Shown here piece by piece: positions 1-8,702 of a stretch of 64,000 nt of DNA. This stretch comes from Hominenteromicrobium mulieris (lineage in GTDB: Bacteria > Bacillota > Clostridia > Oscillospirales > Acutalibacteraceae). The stretch's first letter is position 1; each line of letters starts with the position of its first letter. The notes below the pieces were generated by a model, which was not told the DNA's origin, ran no database searches, and was given only the letters and a program-made list of their open reading frames with translations. The stretch lies in the NCBI RefSeq assembly GCF_020687165.1, contig NZ_JAJEQC010000007.1. One strand, 5' to 3'. The position numbers and the translations under genes are program-made.

Positions 1-17
1 GCGGCTATCCCCCAGAC

Positions 18-55
18 GAGCTGCACTCACGAAAGCGAGTTGCAGCTCTCTTTTT
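18..55 (+). terminator. Intrinsic terminator
   Basis: Inverted repeat GAGCTGCACTC / GAGTTGCAGCTC (one G-T pair) around an 8-nt loop, followed by CTCTTTTTA. It probably ends a gene lying left of the window. Confidence 0.7.
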
Positions 56-128
56 ATGCGGTTTGGTTCATCCGTGATTTAGCCCCTCCCGGTACAGTAT
101 TCGTTACTCATGTTTTCACTCGCACGCA

Positions 129-170
129 AGGCGCTCGTTCAGGTCATCATGCCTGTTCGAGCGCCTTTTT
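129..170 (+). terminator. Intrinsic terminator
   Basis: Perfect 9-bp stem AGGCGCTCG / CGAGCGCCT followed by a T run. It lies 80 bp before the sigma-like gene and insulates it from upstream transcription. Confidence 0.65.
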
Positions 171-250
171 ACGTTTTCCTGTCGGCTGTCGTTCTCCGCC
201 GGTGTTGGTCTGGTTCACCACCCACCCAACACCGAAACGGAGGACATATT

Positions 251-724
251 ATGTTTAACAGAAAGAGCAGCTATGCGCTGAACAAGAAAGACCCCAACGC
301 TATCGTTTACATGGATGCCAACGAAGCCATCATCCGCCTGACCCGCGAGGACTTTGCCAGCGAGGAAGAATTTCTGAAATGGAAGTCCCTGTCGGATGCA
401 GACTATCATGCTTCCGAGAAAGAGGATCATGTCTACGCTAATCATACCCTTGCACTGGACGAGCTTTCCGAGGAAGCAGCATCTATTCCCGCTGCGGATA
501 TCTGCATGGAGCAGGCGCATGACCGGGTGGCGGAAATCCGCCGTAGCACCCAAAAGGTTACGCAAATCAGGAAGCACCTGACGGACACTCAGTTCCGCAG
601 GATGTGGATGTATTTCGTGGATGGAATGACGATTGACGAGATTGGAAAAGTCGAAGGCGTGTCGCATCAGGCTATTTCTCTCAACATTACAGCAGCAATC
701 AGAAAAATCAAAAAATATTTCTGA
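251..724 (+). CDS. Sigma-70 region 4-like DNA-binding protein of a mobile element
   Basis: A 157-aa protein. The C-terminal third (about residues 110-155) reads as a sigma region 4 helix-turn-helix, with FRRMWMYFVDGMTIDEIG then VSHQAISLNI, a basic recognition helix and a lysine-rich end. No region 2 is present, so it is a small element-borne transcription regulator rather than a full sigma factor. The N-terminal half is acidic and not recognised. I chose the ATG at 251 because GGAGG sits 8 nt upstream; the longer frame from 110 runs through the preceding terminator hairpin. Proteins of this kind usually precede recombination genes in clostridial integrative elements, and three recombinase genes follow here. 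Its targets are unknown. Confidence 0.65.
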   Translation: MFNRKSSYALNKKDPNAIVYMDANEAIIRLTREDFASEEEFLKWKSLSDADYHASEKEDHVYANHTLALDELSEEAASIPAADICMEQAHDRVAEIRRSTQKVTQIRKHLTDTQFRRMWMYFVDGMTIDEIGKVEGVSHQAISLNITAAIRKIKKYF

Positions 725-1304
725 GGTTTTTCAAAAACACCTTGCAAAAGTGGCCCAAAATCGGCGATAGGTGAAGGGACATTCTCCACGAAGCCTTTCG
801 TTGAACGTTGAAAACTGAATAGACCATGATGCAGGCACAAAACCCGCGTGATAGCGGCATAAGGTGCGCCGCCACGACGATGGCTTCAAGGAGGTGATTC
901 CGGAAAAGCCATCCGAGCGATCTACGCAGCCTTAGACCCGATTCGGCAAATCGGGCGCGATGACAGCGCGGCGGATAATGAAACTTGCTCACGCCCTCCC
1001 ACAGACTTGAGGGGGAACCCTGCGGTATGCGCCAGCTCTTTGAGGCAGCGGTATCGTGGAGTTATGACAGCCCTGCCAAGGGCGGCCTGCATCATGCCCA
1101 CTATCCGGGGCGCGTGGCAAATAGGATGGATCTTCTCAAATGGACAAGCAGAGCGGCTGCGCCGGTATTCGCCGTTATGTTATGTGGCTCCAATTCTACC
1201 CGCGCAGCCGCCTCTCAAAGTCAGATACCATGCGCTGACGGCCTTTCCGTCAGCGCATTCATGTGACCTTGAGGAAACCCACCAAACCGAGAAAGGAGAT
1301 CGCC
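725..1304 (+). other. Non-coding gap with many inverted repeats (candidate structured RNA or element regulatory region)
   Basis: I see no convincing gene in this 580-bp gap; the short frames in it lack ribosome sites. It does hold several stems: GATGGCTT (879-886) with AAGCCATC (906-913), CCCGATT (937-943) with AATCGGG (949-955), CCCTC (994-998) with GAGGG (1009-1013), GCGGCTGCGC (1153-1162) with GCGCAGCCGC (1202-1211), and an 11-bp perfect hairpin at 1231-1257. The last hairpin has no T run, so it is not an ordinary terminator. Function is unknown. Confidence 0.4.
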
Positions 1305-1529
1305 ATGATGCAGCCGACGCCAAACGAAACCCAAATCCACACGGATGAACTGGTGGACATCCGGGAAGTATCCGTAGACAAAAATCTTCCCAAGGAAGAA
1401 CGCATTGTCGCCTTTATCCGCCAGATCAAAAATCCTTACCGCTTCCGCTGCGGCGATTTTGTGGTAAACGCCTGCTTTGCCGGGAACGGCGTTACGTTGG
1501 AGGAATGTCTGCAAGGCATTTTGCGCTGA
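1305..1529 (+). CDS. Small DUF6870-like protein
   Basis: A 74-aa acidic protein. The middle part (VSVDKNLPKEERIVAFIRQI) followed by KNPYRFRCGDFVV and a C-terminal TLEECLQGIL resembles DUF6870-type proteins carried by clostridial mobile elements. This is family recognition by eye, and the function of that family is not known to me. The ATG at 1305 is preceded by GAAAGGAG at 7-nt spacing; an ATG at 1308 is also possible. It sits 120 bp before the first serine recombinase and is probably co-transcribed with it. Confidence 0.6.
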   Translation: MMQPTPNETQIHTDELVDIREVSVDKNLPKEERIVAFIRQIKNPYRFRCGDFVVNACFAGNGVTLEECLQGILR

Positions 1530-1651
1530 GCGACATCCTCGCTTTTTTCCGCAGAGAGTGCTATGATCGGTGTGGAAAAGGATGAAAACCTAATAGCCAG
1601 ATAACCACTCTTTTCATGCGGGAGCAGTCCGGGAGAAAGGAGTGCTTTTTC

Positions 1652-3286
1652 ATGCCTAAATACAAAGCTACCGCTTACATCCGCCTGTCCTACACCGACG
1701 ATCATTCCAGCGAAAGCGACAGCGTTTCCAATCAGCGCAAGCTCATTGAAAACTTTGTAGAGCGTAACCCGGATATTGAGGTCGTTTCCGAAAAGATCGA
1801 CGATGGATACAGCGGCATCATCTTTGACCGCCCCGCGTTCAAGGAAATGATGCAGGATGTCACCGATGGCAACATCAACTGCGTCATTGTAAAAGACCTC
1901 TCCCGCTTAGGGCGCGAGTACATCGAAACAGGCCGGTATCTGCGCCGGGTATTCCCGGCCTACGGGGTGCGTTTCATCGCTATCACCGACAGCATCGACA
2001 CCGCCCACGACAGCGGCGATGATCTGACCGTATCGGTCAAGAACATTATGAATGAAGCCTACTGCCGGGACATTTCCATCAAGACCCGTTCTTCTCTGGA
2101 CGTGAAGCGGCGCAATGGCGATTTCGTCGGCGCGTTCCCGGTGTACGGCTACATGAAAGCCGAGGACAACAAGAATTTGCTCGTCCCTGACCCCTACGCT
2201 GCCCGCGTTGTCTGCGACATTTTCCGTATGCGGCTGGAGGGCGCAAGCGCCTCCAAGATCGCATCTGAGCTGAACCGGCTGGGTATTCTCTCCCCGCTGG
2301 CGTACAAGAAGAACAACGGTCTGCCCTACGCGAAAAAGGGCTACGCGGACAAAGCCGACTGCAAGTGGTCAGCAACCACCATCATCCGCATCTTGCAGGA
2401 CGAAACCTATACCGGAACGCTGGTGCAGGGCAAACAGGGTACGCCGCATTACAAGATCAAGCAGATGGAGCAGCGCCCCGCCTCCGAGTGGGTGCGCGTC
2501 CCGGATGCCCATAAAGCGCTGATTGCCCGTCAGGATTTTGATCTGGTGCAGCGCATCAAGGGGCTGGATACCCGCACTTCTCCCAACGAGGACACGGTGT
2601 ACCTGTTCTCCGGTATTCTGATCTGCGGGTGCTGCGGAAGCCGCATGACCCGCAAGACCAACCGTGCGAACGGCAAGGAGTACCACTACTATTATTGTCC
2701 TACCGGCAAGAAAAAGGGCTGCGCCCATCCGGTCATGCTGAAAGAAAGCAGCCTGATCGACTGTGTGCGGGACAGCCTGAAAGCCTATATCGGCAATATT
2801 GCTTCTCTGGAGGCGCTGCTGACCGGCATTGACCAGTCCAGCATCAATCAGGCGCTTGCCAAGGAATACAGCGACCACATTACCGACAACGAGCGCCGGT
2901 TGGAGCAGGTGCTGGAGTTCAAGGCACGGCTTTATGAGAGCCTTGTGGGAGGTATGCTTACCAAGGAAGAATACGCTTCCTATAAGGCAAAGTACACCAA
3001 GCAGGCCGAGGACATCCGCGAGAGCATCCGCGTTCTCAAGGAAAAACTCACGGAGGTTTTGGAAAACCGGAGTGAGCGCAACCGCTGGATTTCACAGTTT
3101 ACGCAGTTCTCCACGCTGGAAACCTTAGACCGCAGGGCGCTCATTCACATGGTACAGAGCATCCGCGTCCGTGGCAAAAAGGAGCTGGATATTACCTTTA
3201 CCCATGAGGACGAATACAAAAAGGCGTTGCAGCTTTTGGCACTGGCAGCGCAGCAGAAAGATTACGAACAGAGAAAGGTGGGCTGA
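1652..3286 (+). CDS. Large serine recombinase 1 of 3
   Basis: A 544-aa site-specific DNA recombinase. The N-terminal resolvase domain (about 1-150) has the catalytic serine in AYIRLSYTDD and the arginine motif KDLSRLGREY. A 'recombinase' DNA-binding domain follows (about 160-300, with PVYGYMKAED and the WSATTIIRILQDETYTG block). Then come a zinc ribbon (ICGCCGSRM ... YYCPTGKKKGC, about 325-365) and a C-terminal coiled coil. This is the full architecture of transposon-type large serine recombinases such as TnpX/TndX. ATG 1652 follows AGAAAGGAG; the frame extends upstream to 1616 without a better site. It is first of a three-gene operon, 2 nt from the next gene. Which of the three are needed for excision and integration cannot be told from sequence. 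Confidence 0.93.
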   Translation: MPKYKATAYIRLSYTDDHSSESDSVSNQRKLIENFVERNPDIEVVSEKIDDGYSGIIFDRPAFKEMMQDVTDGNINCVIVKDLSRLGREYIETGRYLRRVFPAYGVRFIAITDSIDTAHDSGDDLTVSVKNIMNEAYCRDISIKTRSSLDVKRRNGDFVGAFPVYGYMKAEDNKNLLVPDPYAARVVCDIFRMRLEGASASKIASELNRLGILSPLAYKKNNGLPYAKKGYADKADCKWSATTIIRILQDETYTGTLVQGKQGTPHYKIKQMEQRPASEWVRVPDAHKALIARQDFDLVQRIKGLDTRTSPNEDTVYLFSGILICGCCGSRMTRKTNRANGKEYHYYYCPTGKKKGCAHPVMLKESSLIDCVRDSLKAYIGNIASLEALLTGIDQSSINQALAKEYSDHITDNERRLEQVLEFKARLYESLVGGMLTKEEYASYKAKYTKQAEDIRESIRVLKEKLTEVLENRSERNRWISQFTQFSTLETLDRRALIHMVQSIRVRGKKELDITFTHEDEYKKALQLLALAAQQKDYEQRKVG

Positions 3287-3288
3287 GC

Positions 3289-4947
3289 ATGGCAAGAAAA
3301 AGCAGAAAAGAAACGGCTGCGGTGACCGTTCAGGAGGCCGACGCCGCTTGCCGCGCCGCGATCTACGTCCGCCTTTCGGTGGAGGATACCCACACGCACA
3401 GCGTATCCATTGAAACCCAGCAGATGATTATTGCCCGCTATCTGGAGCAGTACCCGGAGATCAGCGTGTACGATACCTACATCGACAACGGCGCGACGGG
3501 GACAAACTTCCACCGTCCGGGCTTTCAGCAGATGCTCTCGGATATTGAGGCCGGTCATGTAAACTGCGTGATTGTCAAAGACCTTTCCCGTTTGGGACGG
3601 AACACCATCGACACCGGCTATTACATCGAGCAGTATTTCCGCATCCGCAGCATCCGCTTTATTGCGGTCAACGAAAACTTCGACACCGCCAACCCGGAGG
3701 ACGCCCATTCCGGTATCATTATCCCGCTGCGGAACATGATAAACGAAGCCTACGCTTTCGACATTGGGCGCAAGATCAGGGCGCAGCAGCGGCAGGCCAT
3801 GAAAGACGGCAAATTCATCGGTGCGCGTACTCCCTACGGCTATCTGAAAGCCGAGGACGATTGCCACCAGCTTATCATCGACCCCGTTGCCGCCGTTGTG
3901 GTGCAGCGGATGTTCCGCTGGGCTTCCGAGGGTGCTGGCCTCAATACCATCGCCGTGCGGCTGAATGAAGCGGGCGTTCTCACTCCCAGCCACTATAAGA
4001 AGATGCAGGGCAAGATCACCCACGAAAATTTGCTCGGCAGCGGCAAGTGGCAAACCCGAACAGTCGGCGTTATTCTCCGCTCCGAGGTCTACACCGGAGA
4101 TCTCGTTCAGGGGCAGACCAAAACCGTGGATCACCGGCAGGTCAAGGCCGATGCCGAGGAATGGACGGTGGTACGGGACACCCACGAGGCCATCATCAGC
4201 CGGGAACAGTTCGCGGCGGTGCAGGAAATTCTCAATCAGACGGCCAGCCGCGCCAAGACACGGGAGGTCAAAGCCTACACGCCGAATTTACTCAAAGGCA
4301 AGGTGTTTTGCGCCCATTGCGGCGGCAGCCTGCACCGGCAGCGGAATATCCGCAAGAAGTCCGACGATGTGTACTTCTACCATTGTCTGAGCAGGAGCCG
4401 AATCAGCAAGGATGCCTGCCCCGGCGTGACCATCCGCGAGGATGCGTTGCTGGATATGTTGGCAGATATGCTTCAGGACGCGCTTGATACGGCGCTGGGG
4501 CAATATACCCTCTCCCTTGCGGAGCTGCCCCGGCAGGCCGCTGACCGCGCCGAGCTGCGGGAGAAGATCACCAGCCGCAGGCAGGAAGTCCAGCGGCTTC
4601 GCGGTATCGTGCGGAGCTTATATGAAAACCTTGTGCAAGGCGTTCTTACCAAGGATGAATACTTCGACTACAAGGAGAAGTACGAAAGCCGCATTGCCGA
4701 CCTCGCCGTGGAAATGGAACAGTTGGAGGATGGCCTGCGAACGATGGATGCTCAAACAGAGCAGCACCGGGCGCTGGAACAGGACGCCGCACAAATCAAG
4801 ACCGACCGTGCGCTGACCGGCGCACTTATCGAGCGACTGATCGACCGCATTGAGGTATCCCACGACAAGCAGATTACGGTGCGCTATCGCTTCCAGAGCG
4901 AGTTTGAAACCTATGCGGAGGTGCTGGAACAATGCAGAAATATGTAA
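3289..4947 (+). CDS. Large serine recombinase 2 of 3
   Basis: A 552-aa serine recombinase. The catalytic serine is in AAIYVRLSVED and the arginine motif is KDLSRLGRNTID. The recombinase domain includes TPYGYLKAEDD and WQTRTVGVILRSEVYTGD. The zinc ribbon is FCAHCGGSLHRQR followed by YHCLSRSRISKDACPG, and a long helical C-terminus follows. It is clearly a paralogue of its neighbours rather than a recent duplicate, since identity is confined to motifs. Translation is coupled: it begins 2 nt after recombinase 1 ends and overlaps recombinase 3 by 16 nt. All catalytic residues appear intact, so all three copies are probably functional and may work as heteromers or on different sites. Confidence 0.93.
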   Translation: MARKSRKETAAVTVQEADAACRAAIYVRLSVEDTHTHSVSIETQQMIIARYLEQYPEISVYDTYIDNGATGTNFHRPGFQQMLSDIEAGHVNCVIVKDLSRLGRNTIDTGYYIEQYFRIRSIRFIAVNENFDTANPEDAHSGIIIPLRNMINEAYAFDIGRKIRAQQRQAMKDGKFIGARTPYGYLKAEDDCHQLIIDPVAAVVVQRMFRWASEGAGLNTIAVRLNEAGVLTPSHYKKMQGKITHENLLGSGKWQTRTVGVILRSEVYTGDLVQGQTKTVDHRQVKADAEEWTVVRDTHEAIISREQFAAVQEILNQTASRAKTREVKAYTPNLLKGKVFCAHCGGSLHRQRNIRKKSDDVYFYHCLSRSRISKDACPGVTIREDALLDMLADMLQDALDTALGQYTLSLAELPRQAADRAELREKITSRRQEVQRLRGIVRSLYENLVQGVLTKDEYFDYKEKYESRIADLAVEMEQLEDGLRTMDAQTEQHRALEQDAAQIKTDRALTGALIERLIDRIEVSHDKQITVRYRFQSEFETYAEVLEQCRNM

Positions 4948-6458
4948 TCGCCCTCTACATCCGCCTCTCCATCGAGGATTACAAGTACGACAGCCTGAGC
5001 ATTGAAAATCAGAGCCTTGTCCTCCACGAATACGCGGCTTCCATGCCCGAAGCCCTGAACGCGGAGATCACGGAGTTCATCGACAACGGATATAGCGGCA
5101 CGAATTTTGAGCGTCCGCAGGTACAGAAGCTCATTGAGCTGGTACGGGCCAATCAGATCGACTGCATCATCGTCAAGGATTTTTCCCGCTTCGGACGAAA
5201 CAGCATTGAAACCGGCTATTTCATCGAGCGTGTGTTCCCACTGTTCCATACCCGCTTCATTTCCATCAGCGACGATTTTGACAGCAGCAAATTCAAGGGT
5301 GACACCGGCGGCATGGACGTGGCGTTCAAGTATCTCATCAGCGAATATTACAGCCGCGATATGTCCATTAAAACCAAGAGCGCCAAGTACGCCAAGATGC
5401 AGCGCGGCGAGTATCAGAGCAAAATCTGTCCCTACGGCTACCGCAAAAGCGCCGATGGCAGAATGGAGCCTGACCCGGAGGCTGCTGCCGTTGTGCAGCT
5501 CATCTTCCAGCTTGCCGCCGAGGGCATCAACGCCACCGCCATCACACGGGAGCTGTTCCGCAGAAGCATCCCTACCCCCGGCCAGTACAAAGCGGCGCAC
5601 GGCAATCATACCCACGATATTTCCCGCTGCCACGGGATTTGGAGTGCATCCACCATTCTCCGCATTTTGGAGGTCGAACGCTACACCGGCGTGTATATGA
5701 TCGGCAAGCGGGCGGTTCTCGAAGTAGGCGGCACCAGAAGCCGCCTGAAGGACAGAGAATCGTGGTACATCATCCCCGACCATCACCCGGCCATCGTCGA
5801 GAAAGCTGTGTTTGATACCGTGCAGGCCAGCCAGCTCCGCTTTTCCCAGCCCAACAAAAAGAAGCGGGACTACCCGCTGAAAGGCAAAGCCTTCTGCGGC
5901 TGCTGCGGTCATGCGCTATCCCGCACCATGCAGAAAACCTCGTACTATTACTGCCGCCATTCTGAGGCGGACGTTGAAAGCCGCTGCCACAAGATGCACC
6001 TGAACGCCGCAGAGCTGGAACAGGCGGTATTCCTGACGCTGAAAAAGCAGTTGGAGGCCGCCGCACCGCTTGCCCCTGACGGTACGCTCCGGGTAGATGC
6101 TTCCGTACCGGAACGCGCCGAATATGAGCAGCAGATTGAAACGCTGCAAGACGGCAAGCGCACACTTTACGAACGCTATCTCATGGGCGAGATCGACCTG
6201 AACACCTACAAGGCGGAAAAGGCCGCGTGTGACGAGCTGCTTTTGAAAACGAAAAATGCCTATGCCGCAGTATTGGCACAGGCGAAACAGAAGCAGGACG
6301 AACAGGCACGGCAGGACAGCCGCAAGGAAGCGTCCAAGGTGATTTTCGATGCGGACACGCTGACCACCGAGCTGGCCGAGCTGCTGATCGACCGGGTGCT
6401 GGTATATCCCGATAAGCGCATCGAGATCGCATACAAAATCCAGGACATTTTTGATTGA
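4932..6458 (+). CDS. Large serine recombinase 3 of 3
   Basis: A 508-aa serine recombinase. Catalytic serine in ALYIRLSIEDY, arginine motif KDFSRFGRNSIE, recombinase domain with CPYGYRKSADG and WSASTILRILEVERYTGVY, zinc ribbon FCGCCGHALSR ... YYYCRHSEADVESRC, and a C-terminal coiled coil. The ATG at 4932 lies inside the end of recombinase 2 in another frame, a typical translational coupling. A 45-aa ORF starts 10 nt downstream and the right end of the element appears to follow within about 180 bp, placing the recombinase genes at the element terminus. Confidence 0.93.
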   Translation: MQKYVIALYIRLSIEDYKYDSLSIENQSLVLHEYAASMPEALNAEITEFIDNGYSGTNFERPQVQKLIELVRANQIDCIIVKDFSRFGRNSIETGYFIERVFPLFHTRFISISDDFDSSKFKGDTGGMDVAFKYLISEYYSRDMSIKTKSAKYAKMQRGEYQSKICPYGYRKSADGRMEPDPEAAAVVQLIFQLAAEGINATAITRELFRRSIPTPGQYKAAHGNHTHDISRCHGIWSASTILRILEVERYTGVYMIGKRAVLEVGGTRSRLKDRESWYIIPDHHPAIVEKAVFDTVQASQLRFSQPNKKKRDYPLKGKAFCGCCGHALSRTMQKTSYYYCRHSEADVESRCHKMHLNAAELEQAVFLTLKKQLEAAAPLAPDGTLRVDASVPERAEYEQQIETLQDGKRTLYERYLMGEIDLNTYKAEKAACDELLLKTKNAYAAVLAQAKQKQDEQARQDSRKEASKVIFDADTLTTELAELLIDRVLVYPDKRIEIAYKIQDIFD

Positions 6459-6466
6459 GGTGGCAG

Positions 6467-7633
6467 TCATGAAAATCGCTTTCTATTGCAGAGTGGACGG
6501 ACAGGGCTTTGGCTTTGTCCTCCCCGATGAAGCTGACAAGCTCCGCGAGTTTTTCGCCGAGCATCAGGATAAGCCTGCGCTTGAAAATCCATCAAGCGCA
6601 AGCTAAAAATTTTTGTCGTGTGCTTGACATACGGGTGACGCAGATCGTGAAAGCGCATCCGGCGCAAACCGTGACTCTCCAGAAATTTCGGAAATGCGTT
6701 GGTCAGGTATTCCACCCGCATCCGCTCGCCCAACTCATCCACGAATACAAAGCCATCGTATTCATAGTTGTAGCAGTTGCCGCAGACCTGCTTGTTCAGT
6801 TCCTGCGCCTCTTTCACCTGCATAAAGTATTCCCGGAAGCTGCCGATGAGCGGCAGGGTGCGCAGACTGGACTTGGTCTTGGCGGACTGCTGTTCAATTT
6901 CCGCCTGCTTGCCATCAAGAGTAATGGTCGTAACGGTTCGTATGACTGAAATCGTTCCACGCTCAAAGTCGATGGCGTCCCACTTCAATCCCAACACTTC
7001 ACCCCGACGGAATCCATAAAAAGCGGCCACCAGCACCGGCAGCTCCAGCTTGGTGCCCCGGAGAGCTTCAAACATCTTCTGCATTTCCTCTGCCGAAAGG
7101 AAAACCGGCTGAAAGCTGTTTTTTCTGGGCCGGTCCACTTTGTCCGCCACATTCTGGATCAGCATATCGGTCTTGACCGCATATTTCAGCGCCGAGTGGA
7201 TAATCGCGTGATAGTGGATGACCGTATTCGGTTTTACCTTTCTGAGCATTTCGGAATAAAACATCTGCAAGTGTCTGGCTTCCAGCTCCCGCAAGGTCAG
7301 ATTCCTCTGGCGGAAGTACGGTCCGACTGGCATCTTGATCATTGCGGCGTAAGAACTGTATGTTGCCACAGCCAGCCGCCCTTTGGCAATTTCCAGCCAT
7401 TCCAGCAGATAATCGGCAAACAGCATATCGCTGCTCAGGTCGCCCACCTCTTTGGGCGGCTCAAACTCCGCCCGGAGCTTTGCAAGCTCGGCTTCGGCTT
7501 TGCGCTTGTTGCCCTTTTCGGGAAGCCCCAGTGCGATCCATTTCGTTTTCCGCTGCCCTCCGGCGTTTCTATAGTTCAGCACGGCGTAATACCTGCCGTT
7601 TTTCAATGTCAGATGTCCTGCTACCAATTTCAT
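6467..7633 (-). pseudogene. int: Tyrosine recombinase (integrase) truncated by the serine-recombinase element
   Basis: About 333 residues are genuine phage-type integrase (7633 down to 6635). The N-terminal arm-binding domain has GRYYAVLNYRNAGG and TKWIALGLPEKGNKR. A SAM-like core-binding domain follows (about 70-150). The catalytic domain carries the first arginine in YGFRRGEVLGLKW and HDLRH. Right after HDLRH the expected continuation (second His/Trp and the tyrosine nucleophile) is replaced by an unrelated 55-residue tail that is antisense to the 45-aa ORF. The tyrosine is therefore lost and the protein should not catalyse strand exchange. The missing 3' part should lie left of the window, beyond the other end of the inserted element. 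The gene belonged to the outer element with parB, mobC and repA. Confidence 0.85.
6469..6606 (+). CDS. 45-aa ORF at the element end
   Basis: The frame starts MKIAFYCRVDGQGFGFVLPD and continues with an acidic helix (EADKLREFFAEHQDK) to a stop at 6604. GAGGTGG lies 7 nt before the ATG, and it begins 10 nt after recombinase 3, so it looks like the last gene of that operon. It is too short for confident family assignment. Its N-terminus (AFYCRV) faintly echoes the start of a resolvase domain, which may be chance. It could be a recombination directionality factor, which are often small and next to the recombinase; that is inference. The reverse strand here encodes the aberrant tail of the truncated integrase. 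Confidence 0.5.
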   Translation: MKIAFYCRVDGQGFGFVLPDEADKLREFFAEHQDKPALENPSSAS

Positions 7634-7667
7634 CTCCTCCTGTCCTTTGTATTTGCAGAACAGAACT

Positions 7668-7701
7668 CCAAACCGACAGCATCAGTATACCATCGGTTTG
7701 G
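7668..7701 (-). promoter_or_regulatory. Inverted repeat upstream of the integrase
   Basis: Perfect 9-bp arms CCAAACCGA (7668-7676) and TCGGTTTGG (7693-7701). The spacer on the minus strand contains TATACT, a possible -10 box. It lies 35-70 bp before the integrase start, so it may be an operator or short hairpin controlling integrase expression. Confidence 0.4.
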
Positions 7702-7750
7702 GGTTCTCTCTATTCTGCGATTTGTTTGATTACAGCCGCATCAATACGAA

Positions 7751-8662
7751 TCAGCGGGCATCCCGGTTCCGTTCTCTCTGCCGCTTCAGTAATTCCAGCC
7801 CCTTGATGATGTCCCGGCGCATCTGCTCCTCGGTGTAGCCGGAGGGGAAGTATTTCCGCAGCTCCTCCCGTTTGAATTTCAGCTGCTCCTGCTGGTTGGG
7901 CTTCGTCTCCGCCAGCACGGCGTAGACTATCTGGTCATCCAGCAAGCCCTCCTGCGCCAGCTTTTTCAGGCGGATGCTCTGGGCGTGGGACGGGGTGCAG
8001 TCGTTCAGCGCCATCGCGTCCAGCACCGCCCGCTGCTGATACGAGTCTAAGTAGGAAAGCTCCACCGCCGGGTTGAAGGCGATCTTGCCGTCGTCCACCA
8101 TCGAAAGCAGTTCGGGAATCAGGTAGGTCAGGCGAATATATCTTTTAATTTGATTACGGCTTTCGCCGGCATCGTCAGCTACTTTTTCTACACTGAGCAG
8201 CTTCTGCCCAACTTGGGCAGAAGTGACACCTTGATGCTTGATGGCATCCAGCTTCATCTTGTAGGCGAACGCCTTTTCGCTGGGCAGGATGGTCTCCCGC
8301 TGCAAATTGGCGTCCACCATTGCGATCACCGCTTCATCGTCAGACAGCTCCCGGACGATGACGGGCATCGTCTCGACGCCCAACACCTGACACGCCGCCA
8401 GTCGCCGGTGGCCGGAGATCAGCTCGTAACCGCCGTCCGGCAGCGGCCTTGCCAGCGCCGGGGTGATGGCTCCCACCTTGCGGATGCTCTCGATCATTTG
8501 CTGCATCTCCTCGTTGTTCTGCACCTTGAAGGGGTGACCCTTGAACGGGTGCAGCTCGGCCAGCGGAATGTTCCGCACCCGCTCCAGCTTGGCATCGTCC
8601 CGCTCCGCCTGCGTGGAGAACAGGTCGTCCAGCGTGGGTAAAGTAAAATCCAATTTTCTCAT
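7751..8662 (-). CDS. parB: ParB/RepB/Spo0J-type partition protein
   Basis: A 303-aa protein. The N-terminal ParB/Srx nuclease-like fold (about 35-125) has the CTP-binding signature ELISGHRRLAACQVLG and VRELSDDEAVIAMVDANLQRE. A helix-turn-helix region (about 130-220) includes KVADDAGESRNQIKRYIRL. The C-terminus is helical. On a mobile element such proteins assist segregation of the circular form or act as regulators; no ParA is visible here. The start at 8662 is preferred over the ORF beginning at 8800, because the upstream 46 codons pass through the repeat region and look non-coding, while MRKLDFTLPTLDDLF is typical of the family. Confidence 0.85.
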   Translation of the reverse strand: MRKLDFTLPTLDDLFSTQAERDDAKLERVRNIPLAELHPFKGHPFKVQNNEEMQQMIESIRKVGAITPALARPLPDGGYELISGHRRLAACQVLGVETMPVIVRELSDDEAVIAMVDANLQRETILPSEKAFAYKMKLDAIKHQGVTSAQVGQKLLSVEKVADDAGESRNQIKRYIRLTYLIPELLSMVDDGKIAFNPAVELSYLDSYQQRAVLDAMALNDCTPSHAQSIRLKKLAQEGLLDDQIVYAVLAETKPNQQEQLKFKREELRKYFPSGYTEEQMRRDIIKGLELLKRQRERNRDAR

Positions 8663-8702
8663 TGTGTTGTCCTCACTTTCATAGTTTTTTCTTTCAGGGG
8701 TT

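Noticed and set aside
110..250. Upstream extension of the sigma-like gene
   Set aside because: It crosses a terminator hairpin; the ATG at 251 has a proper GGAGG.
6467..6634. The C-terminal 55 residues of the integrase frame as a genuine integrase end
   Set aside because: They lack the tyrosine region and are the exact antisense of the 45-aa ORF with its own ribosome site.
8147..8641. A plus-strand frame of 163 codons opposite parB
   Set aside because: Shadow frame; parB motifs are intact on the minus strand.
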